Counted from the first letter of the stretch, positions 1 to 6,340 are shown. The stretch: DNA of 23,681 nucleotides from CAYSIX01 sp964431205 (GCA_964431205.1 CAYSIX010000031.1:1-23681); one strand, 5' to 3'. Numbers and translations: made by a program. Notes: generated by a model from the letters alone, not told the origin.

Positions 1-71
1 AGCGGGCGCGAAAGGCGTTGAATAAGTCATAGACCGTTAGGCGGGGTACACTAGAGGGACGGTCGGACGCT

Positions 72-1061
72 ATGGGCACCACCCCCACCCCCCTGTTCAT
101 CTTCTCGCTGCCGCGCTCCGGCTCGACGCTGTTGCAGCGCATGCTAGGCAGCCACCCGCAGATCGCGACGGAGGCCGAGCCGTGGCTCTTGTTGCCTCTC
201 ATCTACATGACCAAACCCGATGGCGTCTTCGCTGAATATGCTCATCAGCATTCCAATCGAGCTATTAGAGACTTTGCTGAATGTCTGCCGGAAGGGCACG
301 CTCGATACGAAGAGCACCTGCGCAGCTTTGTCTGTGCGCTGTATGAAGACGCGAGAGATGCCACCGAACCAGGCGCTCGGTATTTTCTCGACAAGACGCC
401 GCGATATTGTCTCATCGCTGACGAAATCATCGATCTATTTCCTGAAGGCCGCTTCATCTTTCTCTTTCGCAATCCCCTCAGTATTATCGCTTCCCAACTA
501 CAGACACGTACGAAGGGCAAGTGGAGCGTATATACGCGGAAGGTTATGCTTTTCGATGGGCTCGAACGGTTGATCAACGCGTACCGATGTCACCAGGACC
601 GAGTCGTCGCGATTCAGTATGAGCGACTTGTAGCGGACGCTGCCCGCACACTCGAAGAGGTGTCTGACTACTTGGGAGTCGATTTTGATCCCGGTGCGGT
701 GACTCACTTTAATGATGTTGCTTTCAAAGGGCGGATGGGTGATCCGGTGGGCCCTCGCAAATACAAGACAGTATCTAGCGAACCAATAGAAAAGTGGCGA
801 AATATACTCAACAATCCGTTGCGTAAGCGGTGGTGCCGGCGGTACCTGCACTGGCTGGGGCGTGAGCGTCTGGAGACGATGGGCTACGAGCTGGAGGCGC
901 TGTTGGCGGAGCTGGATTCGGTGCCCTCGACGGCCCATCACCTGCTGGGGGACCTTTACCGGATGCCGCTCGGCGCGTTGTACTGCGCGCTGGACCTGCC
1001 GGTGCTCAAGAGCAAGTTTGTTCCGCGCAAGCCGTGGCACCGGGTGGTGGGTCACTACTGA
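72..1061 (+). CDS. Sulfotransferase family protein
   Basis: This 329-residue protein looks like a PAPS-dependent sulfotransferase, which moves a sulfuryl group from PAPS to an acceptor; the acceptor cannot be told from sequence. The 5'-phosphosulfate loop is visible as PRSGST at residues 14-19, close to the N-terminus as usual. The 3'-phosphate-binding element is FLFRNPLSIIAS, with R133 and S137. Length fits the bacterial Sulfotransfer_3-type group. There is no signal peptide, so it is probably cytoplasmic. The ATG at 72 is the first one in frame and leaves a complete PAPS loop. A TACACT hexamer at 47-52 could be a -10 box but has no good -35. Base composition is odd: sampled 60-nt lines from about 240 to 840 are 48-53% GC, whereas the next line (841-900) is about 68% and the neighbouring gene is higher still. 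The family call is firm; the substrate is unknown. Confidence 0.88.
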   Translation: MGTTPTPLFIFSLPRSGSTLLQRMLGSHPQIATEAEPWLLLPLIYMTKPDGVFAEYAHQHSNRAIRDFAECLPEGHARYEEHLRSFVCALYEDARDATEPGARYFLDKTPRYCLIADEIIDLFPEGRFIFLFRNPLSIIASQLQTRTKGKWSVYTRKVMLFDGLERLINAYRCHQDRVVAIQYERLVADAARTLEEVSDYLGVDFDPGAVTHFNDVAFKGRMGDPVGPRKYKTVSSEPIEKWRNILNNPLRKRWCRRYLHWLGRERLETMGYELEALLAELDSVPSTAHHLLGDLYRMPLGALYCALDLPVLKSKFVPRKPWHRVVGHY

Positions 1062-1093
1062 ACGCGTTGGGTCGCGTGCTTTCGTCCGCCCGC

Positions 1094-1099
1094 TATCAT
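1094..1099 (+). promoter_or_regulatory. Possible -10 box abutting mtnP start (near-leaderless)
   Basis: TATCAT lies only 7 nt before the mtnP ATG. If it is a -10 box, transcription would begin at or next to the start codon. No Shine-Dalgarno sequence is visible. The same bases form the loop of a 6-bp hairpin (GCCCGC/GCGGGC, 1088-1106) that ends directly at the ATG. There is no convincing -35 at 16-18 nt. The alternative is read-through from the sulfotransferase gene 45 nt upstream. Confidence 0.3.
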
Positions 1100-1106
1100 C
1101 GCGGGC

Positions 1107-2021
1107 ATGAGCGAGACAGACCTGATGATCGGCGTGATCGGGGGGACGGGCCTGGCCGAGGCGCTGGCGGGGGAGGCCGGCGAGGCCCGCACGGTCGAGA
1201 CCCCCTTCGGCCCGCCCAGCGCGCCGATCACAATGACCGAGTGGCACGGCACGCCGATCGCGATCCTGCCGCGGCACGGGCCCGGGCACGTGTTCAACCC
1301 GACGCGGGTGCCGTACCGGGCCAACGTCTTTGCGCTCAAGGCCCTGGGCGTGACGCACGTCCTGGCCAGCGGCGCGACGGGGTCGCTGCGCGAGCACATC
1401 CACCCGGGCGAGCTGGTGGTGGTGGATCAGGTGATCGACCGCACGCGGCATCGGCCGAGCACGTTCTACGAGCGGGCGGCGGTGCACGTCGAGTTCGCCG
1501 AGCCGTTCTGCCCCGTGATGCGGCGGTGGCTGATCGAGACGCGCAAGCGGGCGCAGACGGACAAGCGGGCGACGGAGCTGGACCTGGTGAAGCTGCACGA
1601 GCGGGGGACGTACGTGTGCATGGAGGGCCCGGCGTTTTCGACGCGGGCCGAGTCGGAGCTGCACCGGACGTGGGGCGGGGACCTGATCGGGATGACGGTG
1701 ATGCCGGAGGCGAAGCTGGCGCGGGAGGCGGAGATGGCCTATGCGCTGGTGGCGATGCCGACGGACTACGACTGCTGGCGGCCGCACGACCCGGACACGC
1801 CGGCCAGGGCGCTGCTGGAGGAGATCATCGGGAACCTCAAGAAGGCGTCGGCGAACAACGCGCGGCTGATGAAGGCGGCGCTGGCGGACGTGAGCGTGCT
1901 GCGGGCGCAGCGGAGCCCGGCGCACGACGCGCTGGCGCTTGGGATCTGGTCGGACAAGGCGCAGATCGATCGGGAGGAGGTCGAGCGTCTGCGGCCGCTG
2001 TGGGGGCGGTACTTCGAGTAG
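1107..2021 (+). CDS. mtnP: S-methyl-5'-thioadenosine phosphorylase
   Basis: This enzyme phosphorolyses 5'-methylthioadenosine to adenine and 5-methylthioribose-1-phosphate in methionine salvage, in the cytoplasm. The 304-residue protein shows the PNP/MTAP family-2 pattern throughout: N-terminal GVIGGTGL, the phosphate-binding RHGPGH, and NVFALKALGVTHVLASGATG in the central sheet. The substrate-site block is CMEGPAFSTRAESELHR, followed by GMTVMPEAKLAREAEMAYA. The later TDYDCW motif is typical of MTAP rather than purine nucleoside phosphorylase, which favours the MTA assignment. It is full length for the family. The start ATG sits 1 nt after a small hairpin and lacks a clear ribosome binding site. 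Ten nucleotides after the stop the sequence changes to the repeat array of the GxxExxY cassette. No other methionine-salvage gene is nearby. Confidence 0.93.
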   Translation: MSETDLMIGVIGGTGLAEALAGEAGEARTVETPFGPPSAPITMTEWHGTPIAILPRHGPGHVFNPTRVPYRANVFALKALGVTHVLASGATGSLREHIHPGELVVVDQVIDRTRHRPSTFYERAAVHVEFAEPFCPVMRRWLIETRKRAQTDKRATELDLVKLHERGTYVCMEGPAFSTRAESELHRTWGGDLIGMTVMPEAKLAREAEMAYALVAMPTDYDCWRPHDPDTPARALLEEIIGNLKKASANNARLMKAALADVSVLRAQRSPAHDALALGIWSDKAQIDREEVERLRPLWGRYFE

Positions 2022-2030
2022 TGCGGACTT

Positions 2031-2088
2031 TTCACCGCAGAGAGCACGGAGATCACGGAAGACCACGGGGGACACGGGGAGCACGGGG
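2031..2088 (+). repeat. Left CACGGGG heptamer array of the GxxExxY cassette
   Basis: After TTCACCGCAG the sequence runs as heptamers starting at 2045 (CACGGAG), 2054 (CACGGAA), 2064, 2073 and 2082 (all CACGGGG), so one unit about every 9-10 bp. The array ends exactly at the GxxExxY start codon and itself supplies a GGGGAG Shine-Dalgarno-like sequence at 2076-2081. A 16-nt core, CACGGGGGACACGGGG (2064-2079), recurs inverted at 2584-2599 on the far side of the gene. Confidence 0.8.
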
Positions 2089-2466
2089 ATGGTTGAGGCA
2101 GATGAGGGCGTGATCGATCGCACGTTGACGGCGGCGACGAACGTGCACCGCGCGCTGGGGCCCGGGCTGCTCGAGTCGGTTTATGAAGCGGCGCTGATGG
2201 TGGAACTGAGAGCCCGGGGGCTGGGGGCTCAGCGTCAGGTCGCGGTGCCCGTCCAGTACCGGGGCGTCGATCTGGGCCTCGGATTTCGTGCCGACGTCAT
2301 TGTGGAGCAGCAGCTTCTGCTGGAGCTCAAGGCGGTTCAATCGCTTGACGACGTGCACCTGTCACAGGTGATCTCGTACCTCAGGCTTCTCGGGATCAAG
2401 CGGGGATATCTGTTAAACTTCAACGTGAGGCTGATGAAGGATGGGATCCGGCGCGTCTCGATCTGA
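2089..2466 (+). CDS. GxxExxY protein (PD-(D/E)XK-like fold)
   Basis: This is a 125-residue member of the GxxExxY family. The name-giving motif is present as GLLESVY in the first third, inside the helix GPGLLESVYEAALMVEL. It is followed by a core resembling PD-(D/E)XK nucleases: an aspartate in FRADVIV, then LELKAV with the E-x-K pair, then SQVISYLRLLG and a C-terminal YLLNFN strand. The biochemical function is not established; nuclease-like activity is inferred from the fold. I chose the ATG at 2089 because it gives the family's usual N-terminus and has GGGGAG 7 nt upstream, although the open frame extends further 5'. The gene sits between inverted heptamer arrays (2031-2088 and 2584-2608), inserted between mtnP and a convergent methyltransferase gene. 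It may be one unit of a dispersed family in this genome. Confidence 0.87.
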   Translation: MVEADEGVIDRTLTAATNVHRALGPGLLESVYEAALMVELRARGLGAQRQVAVPVQYRGVDLGLGFRADVIVEQQLLLELKAVQSLDDVHLSQVISYLRLLGIKRGYLLNFNVRLMKDGIRRVSI

Positions 2467-2508
2467 ACCGAGCGCCCGTCCCCGTGGGGTCCTACTCCCC
2501 GGGGGGGT

Positions 2509-2537
2509 CCGACCCTTCGCTTTCGCTCAGGGTTCGG
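2509..2537. repeat. Imperfect palindrome downstream of GxxExxY
   Basis: The arms CCGACCCT (2509-2516) and AGGGTTCGG (2529-2537) can pair with one bulged base around a 12-nt loop. The 5' flank is also rich in short G/C runs (CCCCGTGGGG, CCCCGGGGGG at 2480-2507). There is no T-run, so a classical terminator is unlikely; it may be part of the mobile cassette. Otherwise the 160-nt gap between the GxxExxY stop and the methyltransferase stop holds only the right heptamer array. Confidence 0.5.
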
Positions 2538-2583
2538 CTTCAGCAAGAAACCAAGCGAGCTTCGATTGGAACAGGCTGTTTAT

Positions 2584-2608
2584 CCCCGTGTCCCCCGTGC
2601 ACCCCGTG
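2584..2608 (-). repeat. Right heptamer array, inverted relative to the left
   Basis: CCCCGTG occurs at 2584, 2593 and 2602, a strict 9-bp period. It is the reverse complement of the CACGGGG units on the left. CCCCGTGTCCCCCGTG (2584-2599) is an exact inverted copy of 2064-2079. The pair therefore frames the GxxExxY gene like terminal inverted repeats. The array ends 18 nt before the methyltransferase stop codon on the other strand. Confidence 0.8.
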
Positions 2609-2626
2609 GTGGAACGAGGGCGTGGC

Positions 2627-3391
2627 TCAGCGGCGTCGGGCGGTCCAGGCGCGGCAGAGGTAGGGGACGCGGACCTCGGCGGCGTCGGCGTCGTCGAGCA
2701 GTTGCCGCAGGTCGTCGAGCAGGCGGGCGGCGCGCTGCGGCCCGGCGGCGGTCATCAGGCGGTGGTGGCTGCGCCAGAGGTCGACGAAGCGGTCGCGGCT
2801 CATGAGGACGGTGTGCCGGGCGCTGTGGTGGGCGACGTGTTCGAAGTGGCCGGTGGCGGTCAGCACGGCGGGCCAGTCACGGTTTTCGCGGTAGCTGTCC
2901 TGGAAGTCGGCGACGACCCGGCGGATCAGGGCCCAGGCGCGGGCGAGCAGGGGGTCGTCGTCGTTGAGGCGGTTGTTCCAGAGGATGGTGAGGTAGCCGC
3001 CGGGGCGGAGGACGCGGTGCAGCTCGGGCAGGGCGCGGTCGGGGTCGGCCCAGTGGAAGGCCTGAGCGGCGGTGGCCCAGGCGTGGGATTCGTCGGGCAG
3101 GCCGGTGGCCTCGAAGGTGCCGGCCTGCCAGGTGACGGCGGGGTGGTCGGAGGCGAGGCGGCGCATGGCGTCGTTGGGTTCGACGGCGGTGACGCGGAGG
3201 CCGCGGTCGGCGAGCAGGCGGGAGAGGATGCCGGTGCCGGCGACGAGGTCGGCGACGGGGTCGCCGGGGCGGACGGCGGTGTGGGCGATCAGGTCGTCGA
3301 GCAGGGCGTCGGGGTAGGTCGGCCGGGCGCGGGCGTAGGCGTCGGCCTGGTCGGTGAAGTCACCGGTGGCGCGATCGGGCGGTCGGGGCAC
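2627..3391 (-). CDS. Class I SAM-dependent methyltransferase
   Basis: This 254-residue protein is a UbiE/Methyltransf_11-type enzyme. The N-terminal DQADAYARARPTYP segment is typical of this subgroup. Motif I is VADLVAGTGILSRLLA (SAM-binding glycine loop; VAGTG in place of the commoner GAGTG), motif II ends in VEPND with the ribose-binding acidic residue, and ATAAQAFHWADP plus HRVLRPGGYLTILWN are motifs IV-VI. The methyl acceptor cannot be inferred. It starts with GTG at 3391, 3 nt after the csrA stop, so the two are probably co-transcribed and possibly translationally coupled. It converges on the GxxExxY cassette. Cytoplasmic; no signal peptide or membrane segment. Confidence 0.87.
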   Translation of the reverse strand: MPRPPDRATGDFTDQADAYARARPTYPDALLDDLIAHTAVRPGDPVADLVAGTGILSRLLADRGLRVTAVEPNDAMRRLASDHPAVTWQAGTFEATGLPDESHAWATAAQAFHWADPDRALPELHRVLRPGGYLTILWNNRLNDDDPLLARAWALIRRVVADFQDSYRENRDWPAVLTATGHFEHVAHHSARHTVLMSRDRFVDLWRSHHRLMTAAGPQRAARLLDDLRQLLDDADAAEVRVPYLCRAWTARRR

Positions 3392-3394
3392 GGG

Positions 3395-3622
3395 TCAGCT
3401 CGGCCTGGAGGAAGGCGGGGGCGGGGCGGGGTTGGGCTGGTCGTCGGCCTGCCGGGCCTTCTGCTCGGCGAGCTCGCGTCGGTTGATGGGGGTGTCGCGG
3501 GGGAAGTGGAAGGCGAGGCGGACCTTGTCCCCGTGGATCTCGACCACGCGAATGACTCCCTGCGGGTTGCGCGGATCGCCGACCACAACCTCCTCGCCGA
3601 CGCGTCGGGTGAGTGCGAGCAT
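3395..3622 (-). CDS. csrA: Carbon storage regulator CsrA
   Basis: CsrA is a small dimeric RNA-binding protein that recognises GGA motifs in mRNA leaders and changes translation or stability. The protein begins MLALTRRVGE, keeping the conserved L4 and TRR, continues with GDKVRLAFHFPRD, and ends the fold with INRREL, which carries the RNA-contacting arginine. Between VGD and the next strand there is an insertion of about four residues (PRNPQG), and the C-terminus is a proline/serine-rich tail after about residue 60, so at 75 residues it is slightly long. I placed the start at 3622, not at an ATG 21 nt upstream, because AGGAGG lies 9 nt before it. GGA triplets in that leader would permit autoregulation. 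A GATAAT hexamer at 3740-3735 is a possible -10. The methyltransferase follows 3 nt later. Confidence 0.92.
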   Translation of the reverse strand: MLALTRRVGEEVVVGDPRNPQGVIRVVEIHGDKVRLAFHFPRDTPINRRELAEQKARQADDQPNPAPPPPSSRPS

Positions 3623-3631
3623 GCCTCTGGT

Positions 3632-3637
3632 CCTCCT
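3632..3637 (-). promoter_or_regulatory. Ribosome binding site of csrA
   Basis: AGGAGG on the minus strand is 9 nt upstream of the ATG at 3622. It lies inside the reading frame extended from the earlier ATG at 3643, which argues that 3622 is the real start. It contains two GGA triplets, the core of CsrA recognition sites. Confidence 0.7.
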
Positions 3638-3784
3638 GACCATGTTCGGCTAATCGCGGGTCGGCGGGTCGAAAAACGCGCGTCCGTCCAGCCACACCGT
3701 CCGCTTGGGCCCGATCGGGGGCCGCGACCGCGGCATTATCTGAACGTTGAGCGGCTCGGTCTGCAAGCCGCGGGGTCCGGTAAC

Positions 3785-4060
3785 TCAGGGGACCTGCTCG
3801 ACCGCCACGACCTCGGGGACCTTCTCGCGGACGTTGCGTTCGATCCCCATGTGCAGCGTCATCGAGCTGGAGGGGCAACCGACGCACGCCCCGTGGAGCC
3901 GGATCTGCACGACGCCCTCGTCGGTCACGGCGACCAGCTCGAGGTCTCCGCCGTCGGCCTGGACGGCCGGCCGGATCCGCGCGAGGACCTCCTGCACGCG
4001 GGCGTGCAGGGGCGAGGCAGCGATTGGGGGCGGCGTCGGACCGGTGCGGGCTTTGGTCAT
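3785..4060 (-). CDS. NifU-like (Nfu) Fe-S scaffold domain protein
   Basis: This 91-residue protein consists of a C-terminal NifU domain only. The Nfu signature RPAVQADGGDLELV is at residues 30-43, and the cluster-binding pair is C59 and C62 in GACVGCPSSS. Such single-domain proteins assemble or carry a [4Fe-4S] cluster as homodimers and deliver it to target enzymes. The first 15 residues are a proline-rich extension. No isc or suf gene is adjacent. The fold is also seen in fused forms, but the sequence here is complete on its own. The Fe-S enzyme IspG is encoded about 18 kb away; no link is implied. Confidence 0.92.
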   Translation of the reverse strand: MTKARTGPTPPPIAASPLHARVQEVLARIRPAVQADGGDLELVAVTDEGVVQIRLHGACVGCPSSSMTLHMGIERNVREKVPEVVAVEQVP

Positions 4061-4104
4061 GGATGCGCCTTGGTTGAGGCCGGACCTTTTCTCGAACGAT
4101 TCTA

Positions 4105-4133
4105 ATCATAGGCCGGGTCCGGGCCGGGAACAA
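4105..4133 (-). promoter_or_regulatory. Candidate promoter of the Nfu gene
   Basis: On the minus strand TTGTTC (4133-4128) and TATGAT (4110-4105) are separated by 17 nt, giving a 5/6 match at -10 and about 3/6 at -35. It lies some 45 nt upstream of the Nfu ATG in an otherwise very GC-rich gap. Confidence 0.4.
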
Positions 4134-4181
4134 CGGCCGGAACTTATTGCGTGTTGGTGGGGCGACGGCCGGTGAGGCGAT

Positions 4182-5078
4182 TTACCTTTCTTCGTGAGGG
4201 GCGTGGCGGGCCTGGTCGCGGTCGCGGTAGGCGCGCGGCGAGAGGCCGACGTGGCGGCGAAAGACGGTGGCGAAGTACTGGCTGCTGGCGAAGCCCAGGT
4301 CCATGGCGATGGTGGTGATCGAGTCCGAGGAGGCCAGCAGGCGGTGCTTGGCGCGTTCGACGCGGTGGCGGGTGCGCCAGTCGATGGGGGTGAAGCCGAC
4401 CTCGCGTCGGAAGCGGTGGTGGAACTGAGCGACGCGGAGGCCGGCGGCGGCGGCGGCGTCCTCGACGGTGAACTGCTCGTGCAGGTGCTGGCGCATCCAG
4501 TGCAGGGCGCGGCGGATGGGGGGGCTGGGGTGTGCGTTGGCGTGGGCGTCGGCGGCGCGCGTCGCCGCGGCGTCGCGGAGGGCGGCGACGAGCATGGCGT
4601 GCAGGGCGGCGCGGGCGAGCACGGGGCTGAGCGGGTCGCGGTGGCGGTGCTCGGCGAGCAGGCGGGCGAACGCGTCGGCGAGCGTGGGTGAGGCGGGGAA
4701 GTGGCGCGCGGGCATCGAGCGCAGGCCGTGGCGGAGGCGTCGCGTGGTCGGGGCGTCGAGCCCGGGCAGCGGCCCGCGGGACGGGATCACCAGTTGAAGC
4801 CAGTACAGCTCGCAGGGGTGCAGGACGGCGTCGACGCCGCCGTGCCGCTCGCCCGGGCGGGTGAGGAACGCCTGGCCGGGGCCGACGGTGAACACCTGTT
4901 GCTCGACCCACCACTCGACGCTGCCGGCGACGATGTGGCACAGCTCGAAGGCGCCGCGGTGGCGGTGGGGGGCGAGGGCGACCTCGGAGGCCGAGCTCTG
5001 GGCGCCCCAGCCGACCATGCGCAGCTCCGGCAGGAGGCAGGCGTCACCGTGGTACTCGAGACGGGCGGGGCTGTGCAT
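4182..5078 (-). CDS. AraC-family transcriptional regulator
   Basis: This 298-residue protein has an N-terminal cupin-like effector domain (about residues 1-165; for example ALAPHRHRGAFELCHIVAGS and FLTRPGERHGG). The C-terminal part (about 190-290) has two helix-turn-helix units. The first reads FTVEDAAAAAGLRVAQFHHRFRR; the second is ITTIAMDLGFASSQYFATVF followed by the family-typical GLSPRAYR. It is divergent from the phytanoyl-CoA dioxygenase gene with 160 nt between the start codons, so it likely regulates that gene and perhaps itself. The inducer is unknown; sugar-type or small-metabolite sensing is common for cupin-AraC proteins. On the minus strand TAGAAT at 5132-5127 is a plausible -10, without a clear -35. 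Confidence 0.9.
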   Translation of the reverse strand: MHSPARLEYHGDACLLPELRMVGWGAQSSASEVALAPHRHRGAFELCHIVAGSVEWWVEQQVFTVGPGQAFLTRPGERHGGVDAVLHPCELYWLQLVIPSRGPLPGLDAPTTRRLRHGLRSMPARHFPASPTLADAFARLLAEHRHRDPLSPVLARAALHAMLVAALRDAAATRAADAHANAHPSPPIRRALHWMRQHLHEQFTVEDAAAAAGLRVAQFHHRFRREVGFTPIDWRTRHRVERAKHRLLASSDSITTIAMDLGFASSQYFATVFRRHVGLSPRAYRDRDQARHAPHEER

Positions 5079-5238
5079 GGCTCGTGCGGCTTCGGGGGAT
5101 CGCGGGGGCGTTGGCGGATGTTCAATATTCTACGGTTCAGCGGCGCGAACGACACGCCGGGGGGTGCGGATTATGGTTTGCGGCCGAGTCGAGGCCCCGC
5201 ACGGGGCCGGCGCACGCGAGGTTCAAGGAGACGCTGGC

Positions 5239-6045
5239 ATGCACCAGGTGACGACGAGGCTGAGCGACGAGCAACTGGCGTTTTACGAGCGGGAGGGCTA
5301 CATCGCCGTCGAGGCGTTGACCACGCCCGAGGAGGTGGCCGAGCTGCGCGAGATCTACGATCGCCTGTTCGCCGAGCGTGCCGGCCGGGACGAGGGGATG
5401 CAGTTCGACCTGGCGGGGACCGACGAGGACGGCAAGGAGGCGGCGCTGCCGCAGATTCTTCAGCCCGCCAAGTACGCGCCGCAGCTCAACGAGACGCAGC
5501 TGCTCAAGAACGCGACGATGCTGACCAAGCAGTTGCTCGGCGACGATGCGCAGTGCGCGTTCGCCCACGCGATCTACAAGCCGCCGCGCATCGGCGCCGA
5601 GACGCCGTGGCACCAGGACGCCGCCTACTGGCCGCCCGATTCGATCTATCGCTCGATCAGCATCTGGGTGCCGCTGCAGGAAGCGTCGCTGGAGAACGGG
5701 TGCATGTGGTTTGTGCCGCGCAGCCAGGAGATGGACGTGGTGCGGCACCGCAGCATCAATAACGACCCTCGGGTGCACGGGCTGGAGCTGCACCCGGACG
5801 AGCTGGGCAAGACCGAGGGGGCGGTGGCGTGCCCCCTGCCGCCGGGCGGCTGCACGATCCACGGCGCCTACACGCTGCACTACGCCGGCGCCAACCGCAG
5901 CCACATCCCGCGCCGGGCGCTGATCCTCAGCGGCAGCGCACCGGGGCGCAAGCGAGAGCGGCCTGTGCGGTTCGAGTGGCTGGAAGAGAAGCAGACCGCG
6001 CGGATGGAGCGGGCCAACAAGAAGCAGGCCGAGGCGTCCGCGTAG
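5239..6045 (+). CDS. Phytanoyl-CoA dioxygenase (PhyH) family protein
   Basis: This 268-residue Fe(II)/2-oxoglutarate-dependent oxygenase of the PhyH family hydroxylates an unidentified substrate in the cytoplasm. The metal-binding HxD is H125 and D127 in TPWHQDAAYW; the distal histidine is H214 in TIHGAYTLHYAGANRS, followed by arginines in IPRRAL that can hold 2-oxoglutarate. The middle contains SISIWVPLQEASLENGCMWFVPRSQ, a hallmark of the family. The reading frame is open much further upstream, but the ATG at 5239 has AAGGAG 8 nt before it and gives the normal N-terminus (LSDEQLAFYEREGYI). The divergent AraC gene suggests inducible expression. Bacterial PhyH proteins act on many substrates, so no pathway is assigned. 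Confidence 0.92.
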   Translation: MHQVTTRLSDEQLAFYEREGYIAVEALTTPEEVAELREIYDRLFAERAGRDEGMQFDLAGTDEDGKEAALPQILQPAKYAPQLNETQLLKNATMLTKQLLGDDAQCAFAHAIYKPPRIGAETPWHQDAAYWPPDSIYRSISIWVPLQEASLENGCMWFVPRSQEMDVVRHRSINNDPRVHGLELHPDELGKTEGAVACPLPPGGCTIHGAYTLHYAGANRSHIPRRALILSGSAPGRKRERPVRFEWLEEKQTARMERANKKQAEASA

Positions 6046-6093
6046 GGCGATCGATCGTGACAGTTCGTGGCCTGGCCCTGACAGACGGCAGAC

Positions 6094-6188
6094 GGGTGTA
6101 GTCCAAAAGTGGGGTCTCCCCGACGGCGAGCGCATTTGGCTTTTCCTTCGGTGGGGCGAGACGCCCGCCCCACTTGTGGACTACACCC
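6094..6188. repeat. Short inverted-repeat (MITE-like) element, copy A
   Basis: The ends are near-perfect inverted repeats of 21 bp (20/21 match): GGGTGTAGTCCA... on the left and the complement of ...TGGACTACACCC on the right. GGCAGAC occurs immediately before (6087-6093) and, with one base offset, after (6190-6196), like a target duplication. The interior contains CGACGGCGAGCGCATT (6121-6136). A related copy lies at 14033-14135. No open frame is present; the rest of the gap 6046-6340 holds the hic promoter region. Confidence 0.75.
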
Positions 6189-6214
6189 CGGCAGACCACA
6201 TGCTGTCCGTGGCC

Positions 6215-6244
6215 TTGACACGGTATTTGCAGAGGCGATACCGT
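6215..6244 (+). promoter_or_regulatory. Candidate hicBA promoter with overlapping operator
   Basis: A consensus -35, TTGACA (6215-6220), is followed after 16 nt by the weak -10 GATACC (6237-6242). A 7-bp inverted repeat, ACGGTAT (6220-6226) and ATACCGT (6238-6244) with 11 nt between, covers the same bases. HicB antitoxins commonly repress their own operon through a palindrome at the promoter, so this is a plausible operator about 100 nt upstream of hicB. Confidence 0.4.
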
Positions 6245-6340
6245 TACAAGGATGTTTGGACGATGAGGGGCGGTGAGCACTGGGGGCGGGTGGTGGGCCG
6301 TGCCGCCCGTGAGTTGCCGGTGTTCAGACGAGGCCAGTCG

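Noticed and set aside
2045..2088. Heptamer array considered as CRISPR repeats or replication iterons
   Set aside because: Units are only 7 bp at 9-10 bp spacing without unique spacers, and no cas, rep or dnaA-box context is present.
498..2123. Long minus-strand open frame of 541 codons opposite the sulfotransferase and mtnP genes
   Set aside because: Composition is low-complexity Arg/His/Pro/Leu typical of an antisense frame in GC-rich coding DNA; it covers two well-supported genes and has no family resemblance.
3620..3643. Upstream ATG at 3643 as the csrA start
   Set aside because: The AGGAGG ribosome binding site lies downstream of it and fits the ATG at 3622, which also gives the canonical MLxLTRR start.
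2441..4105. Plus-strand open frame of 554 codons, Gly/Val-rich
   Set aside because: It is the antisense shadow of the methyltransferase, csrA and Nfu genes.
6176..6340. An N-terminal extension of HicB beginning inside the repeat element
   Set aside because: It would start within the inverted repeat and cross the candidate promoter; HicB proteins are normally about 70-140 residues and the domain is complete from 6341.
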